Shown here piece after piece: positions 62,060 to 64,000 of a stretch of 64,000 nt of DNA. Origin of the DNA: Sialis fuliginosa (lineage: Eukaryota > Arthropoda > Insecta > Megaloptera > Sialidae); assembly GCA_961205875.1 (NCBI GenBank), contig OY540822.1:4590501-4654500 (forward strand), given 5' to 3'. Below the pieces are notes generated by a model. It did no database searches and was not told the DNA's origin. It saw only the letters and a list, made by a program, of their open reading frames with translations. Within the stretch, counting starts at the first letter, position 1, and the number at the start of each line of letters is the position of its first letter. The position numbers were made by a program, and so were the translations under genes.

Positions 62060-63480
62060 TCCAACCATGCACGACTCAATACCGGCAAAACATTTTTGCT
62101 TTTAATAACTTATAACTCTAGTACTCGCTCCTCACATCTAAGGTTCCATCTTACTCGAACATCCAGTTTTCCCAGTGTTTCAATATTTTCACTGTACTTT
62201 TGAACTGTATCCCGTTGTCGCAGATGAGGTATTGAGGGGCGCCGAATATCTCTAGACGATTGGCTTCGTTTTGGCGGTACGCAGTGGAAATATAAGCAAA
62301 AACGTGCTAAAGTAGTAGAAAAAAACTAGGATGTAGCAGTTTCCCTTTGAGGAACGCGGGAGCGAGCCCATTAGGTCAACGCTGATCATCTGCTATGGCT
62401 GAGAAACAGTTGGTCGTTTTCCCATGAGGCCAACGGGTCCCGCTTGACTCGGCTTCTGCTCCGGGAACACACGACAATTCTTGACATATTGTGTCATATC
62501 TGCCCTCATTTTCGACCGATAATAATGTTGATCAAGACAGTAGTCTTACTCGCTCCAAGGTGCCCTGAAGTTGGCTCGTCATGACACTCGACCAGATTCT
62601 TTCGGTAGAACCTTTCTCCATTCCCAATCACGGATGATACCCTGGCTCCGGATCTTCTTTAGCGGTACCGAATCCTCGACCCGCCAGTTGGTAATTTTCC
62701 ATGGAAAATTGGTGACTTTCTGGCACATGTTAACATACCATTTGTCTCTGGGAACTTCCGGAACGTCGACAACGTCTACTGGTATGGCTGTAGACAAGGC
62801 GTCGGGTACAAAATGGTCTTTTTTCTTGTATGATGGAGAAGTCATACTGTTGTTGAAGGCGTAGTATCCATTTGGCCAGTATGGATTTTAGGTTACCTCA
62901 CAGCCAGTCAGTATCTATCGCCGTGACTGCGCCTTCACGCAATGCTGTTGTTTTCCCGTTCCCGGGTGGGCTATAGATCAGTAACTGTGGGTGTCTGGCT
63001 TCGGCAAATTTATCTTTATTACATCCGTCGCACTCGGTCATCGCCTGAGCTACTTCATGCGCACTTACCGCTGGTGCTCGGCTAATTCTTCTAACCTTGT
63101 TAATTTGGATGATAACGTCTCTTGGTCGATGGTACGTGAGTAGTGCTCTGTGAAATCCGTGATCATGCACAAACTCAGATTGATCCAATATATCTTTTGG
63201 AGCTGGCATTTCTCGCGTCCTCGTATTCTTACCCTTTGTTATCAACTCTGGTACTTCCAATTGTCTACCAGTTTGCGTCTGCAATAGATGTTTTGCTCTT
63301 GTTGAGCTTTCTTGTCCCCACCACACTTCTCGATATGTCTCATATGACAGTAGAGTAGGTTGTTGAGCCAAATTAGCGAATGATGATCCGTAATAACGGT
63401 AAATTTGGCTCCCTCGTGATATGAACGGAATTTTTTTACCGACCAGATGACAGCTAAGCTAGATCATTTAATCCTAGATT
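62060..63480 (-). pseudogene. Ty3/gypsy retrotransposon remnant A (RNase H to integrase), interrupted
   Basis: Reading leftward: VKKFRSYHEGAKFTVITDHH then SLIWLNNL (end of RNase H). A 461-bp insert follows, after which pol resumes with LKSILAKWILRLQQQYDF. The linker/integrase zinc part is VPDALSTAIPVD, WRVEDSVPLKK and CHDEPTSGHLGASK (H2C2). The core reads YVKNCRVFPEQKPSQAGPVG, ISVDLMGSLPRSSKGNCYI and FGAPQYLICDNGIQFKS. Frameshifts occur after the core. It lies in the same orientation as remnant B but is a different gypsy lineage. Confidence 0.85.
62895..63355 (-). other. 461-bp insert carrying an internal piece of a P-loop ORF
   Basis: It is bounded by TAGGTT on both sides (62889-62894 and 63356-63361); removing the insert and one copy restores the gypsy reading frame SLIWLNNLKSILAKW. 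The minus strand is open across the entire insert (about 153 codons) but has no ATG at its start, and the frame stops only at the junction (TGA 62898-62900). Motifs: WWGQESSTRAKHLL, CDGCNKDKF, then LIYSPPGNGKTTALREG (Walker A) and AIDTDWL. GC is near 48 percent against about 28 percent around. I do not recognise the family; a viral or cellular cDNA fragment is likely. Confidence 0.6.
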
Positions 63481-63690
63481 ATTTGCAGTATTGACAAAAA
63501 AATTATTGAATTATAGTGTCTTCTTTTTTTTAATATGATTTACTATGTTTCTTAATAATGTTCGAAATTGCTTTTGGTTTGTTGATTGAGTCGTTAATTA
63601 AACAAGAATGATAGTTCTATTTTGCTTCTTTGACTTTTTAAGTTATTTCTCTGCAAATCATACTAAATTTATGCCTACATTTTTTGGATC
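63481..63690. other. AT-rich spacer
   Basis: Nothing recognised between the gypsy RNase H fragment and the GC-rich end of the window. Confidence 0.35.
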
Positions 63691-63692
63691 TT

Positions 63693-64000
63693 TTATGAGA
63701 AAAAAAGAGGAAAGTTGTATGTTGTACTCGTTGTTCTCGTTGGGGTTGGTAATGTAGTGACTGGCGTCAGTGGGGGCATCCGCGGGGGCGACGGCGTTGT
63801 GGGCGATGGCGCTACGGGCATCGGCGGATGCTGCTGCGGCGGCGACAGCGTTGTGGGCGTCGTCGTGATTGGCGACGGCGGGAGCATCCGTGGGATGTCT
63901 GCGTCGAGGGTGATGTCGTCGTGGTTGGCGACGATGGAGGCGTCAGTGTTGTGCGACATAGCGGCGGCTCCAGAGAGTGTCTGGTCCCGGTGGCGGTGAT
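63693..64000 (-). other. GC-rich, Pro/Thr-rich open frame at the window edge
   Basis: On the minus strand the frame MSHNTDASIVANHDDITLDA leads into a Pro/Thr/Ser-rich tail (PPSPITTTPTTLSPPQQHPP). On the plus strand the same DNA reads as a Gly-rich frame, a by-product. GGCGACGGCG-type units repeat imperfectly. It could be the end of a protein continuing past the window or a minisatellite; no domain was recognised. Confidence 0.3.

Noticed and set aside
63715..63999. Gly-rich plus-strand protein
   Set aside because: It is the antisense reading of a GC-rich repetitive stretch; the minus frame has the more plausible composition, and neither has a recognised domain.

Overview
This window is AT-rich animal nuclear DNA, most likely from an insect. 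The evidence is spliced genes with GT-AG introns and a protein that matches insect glutamate dehydrogenase. The transposon load is also typical: copia, gypsy, Penelope, jockey/CR1-like LINEs, pogo, mariner, piggyBac, hAT, Harbinger and many hairpin MITEs. I cannot fix the order (a beetle or hemipteran would fit). No bacterial operon, CRISPR array or tRNA/rRNA gene was seen.

Two host genes are supported, both on the + strand. (1) Glutamate dehydrogenase occupies 9378-41286 in seven coding exons (9378-9702, 29155-29355, 31281-31672, 36025-36186, 39289-39493, 40531-40685, 41170-41286). All junctions are GT-AG and keep phase, giving a 518-residue protein with the complete catalytic core. The visible start gives no mitochondrial presequence. 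(2) A C2H2 zinc-finger gene has a 31-codon first coding exon (44692-44784), an 11.9 kb intron and a second exon (56713-57603) with nine nearly identical fingers.

Almost everything else is mobile-element debris. Left flank (1-9.1 kb): copia gag, a pogo/Tigger-like transposase relic, a TA MITE, and a foldback cluster whose arms contain about 125-bp tandem repeats; it ends about 240 bp before the first GDH coding exon. GDH intron 1 (19.5 kb): a hairpin element, a jockey-type LINE 3' end, DDE transposase relics, a PHD-ORF1 LINE, a piggyBac relic split by a hAT-like MITE, and a Penelope-like element next to a perfect 94-bp palindrome that contains hammerhead-ribozyme-like motifs. Later GDH introns hold hairpin elements and a hAT MITE. 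Between the genes: a deleted mariner (41498-42305) and dispersed repeats.

The zinc-finger intron (44.8-56.7 kb) is a dense stack of MITEs. It contains hAT, piggyBac and TA-target hairpin elements, several nested inside each other, and a 1368-bp element whose TIRs enclose helically phased 10-bp GATC arrays. The right end (57.6-64 kb) holds Harbinger-type fragments and two degenerate gypsy elements. One gypsy carries a 461-bp insertion with a 6-bp target duplication; the insert is an internal piece of an unknown P-loop ORF, a candidate endogenous viral or captured fragment.

The most interesting signals are the ribozyme-bearing palindrome, the GATC decamer element, the P-loop insert, the GDH with no visible presequence, and the nested hairpin elements that record their own empty sites.
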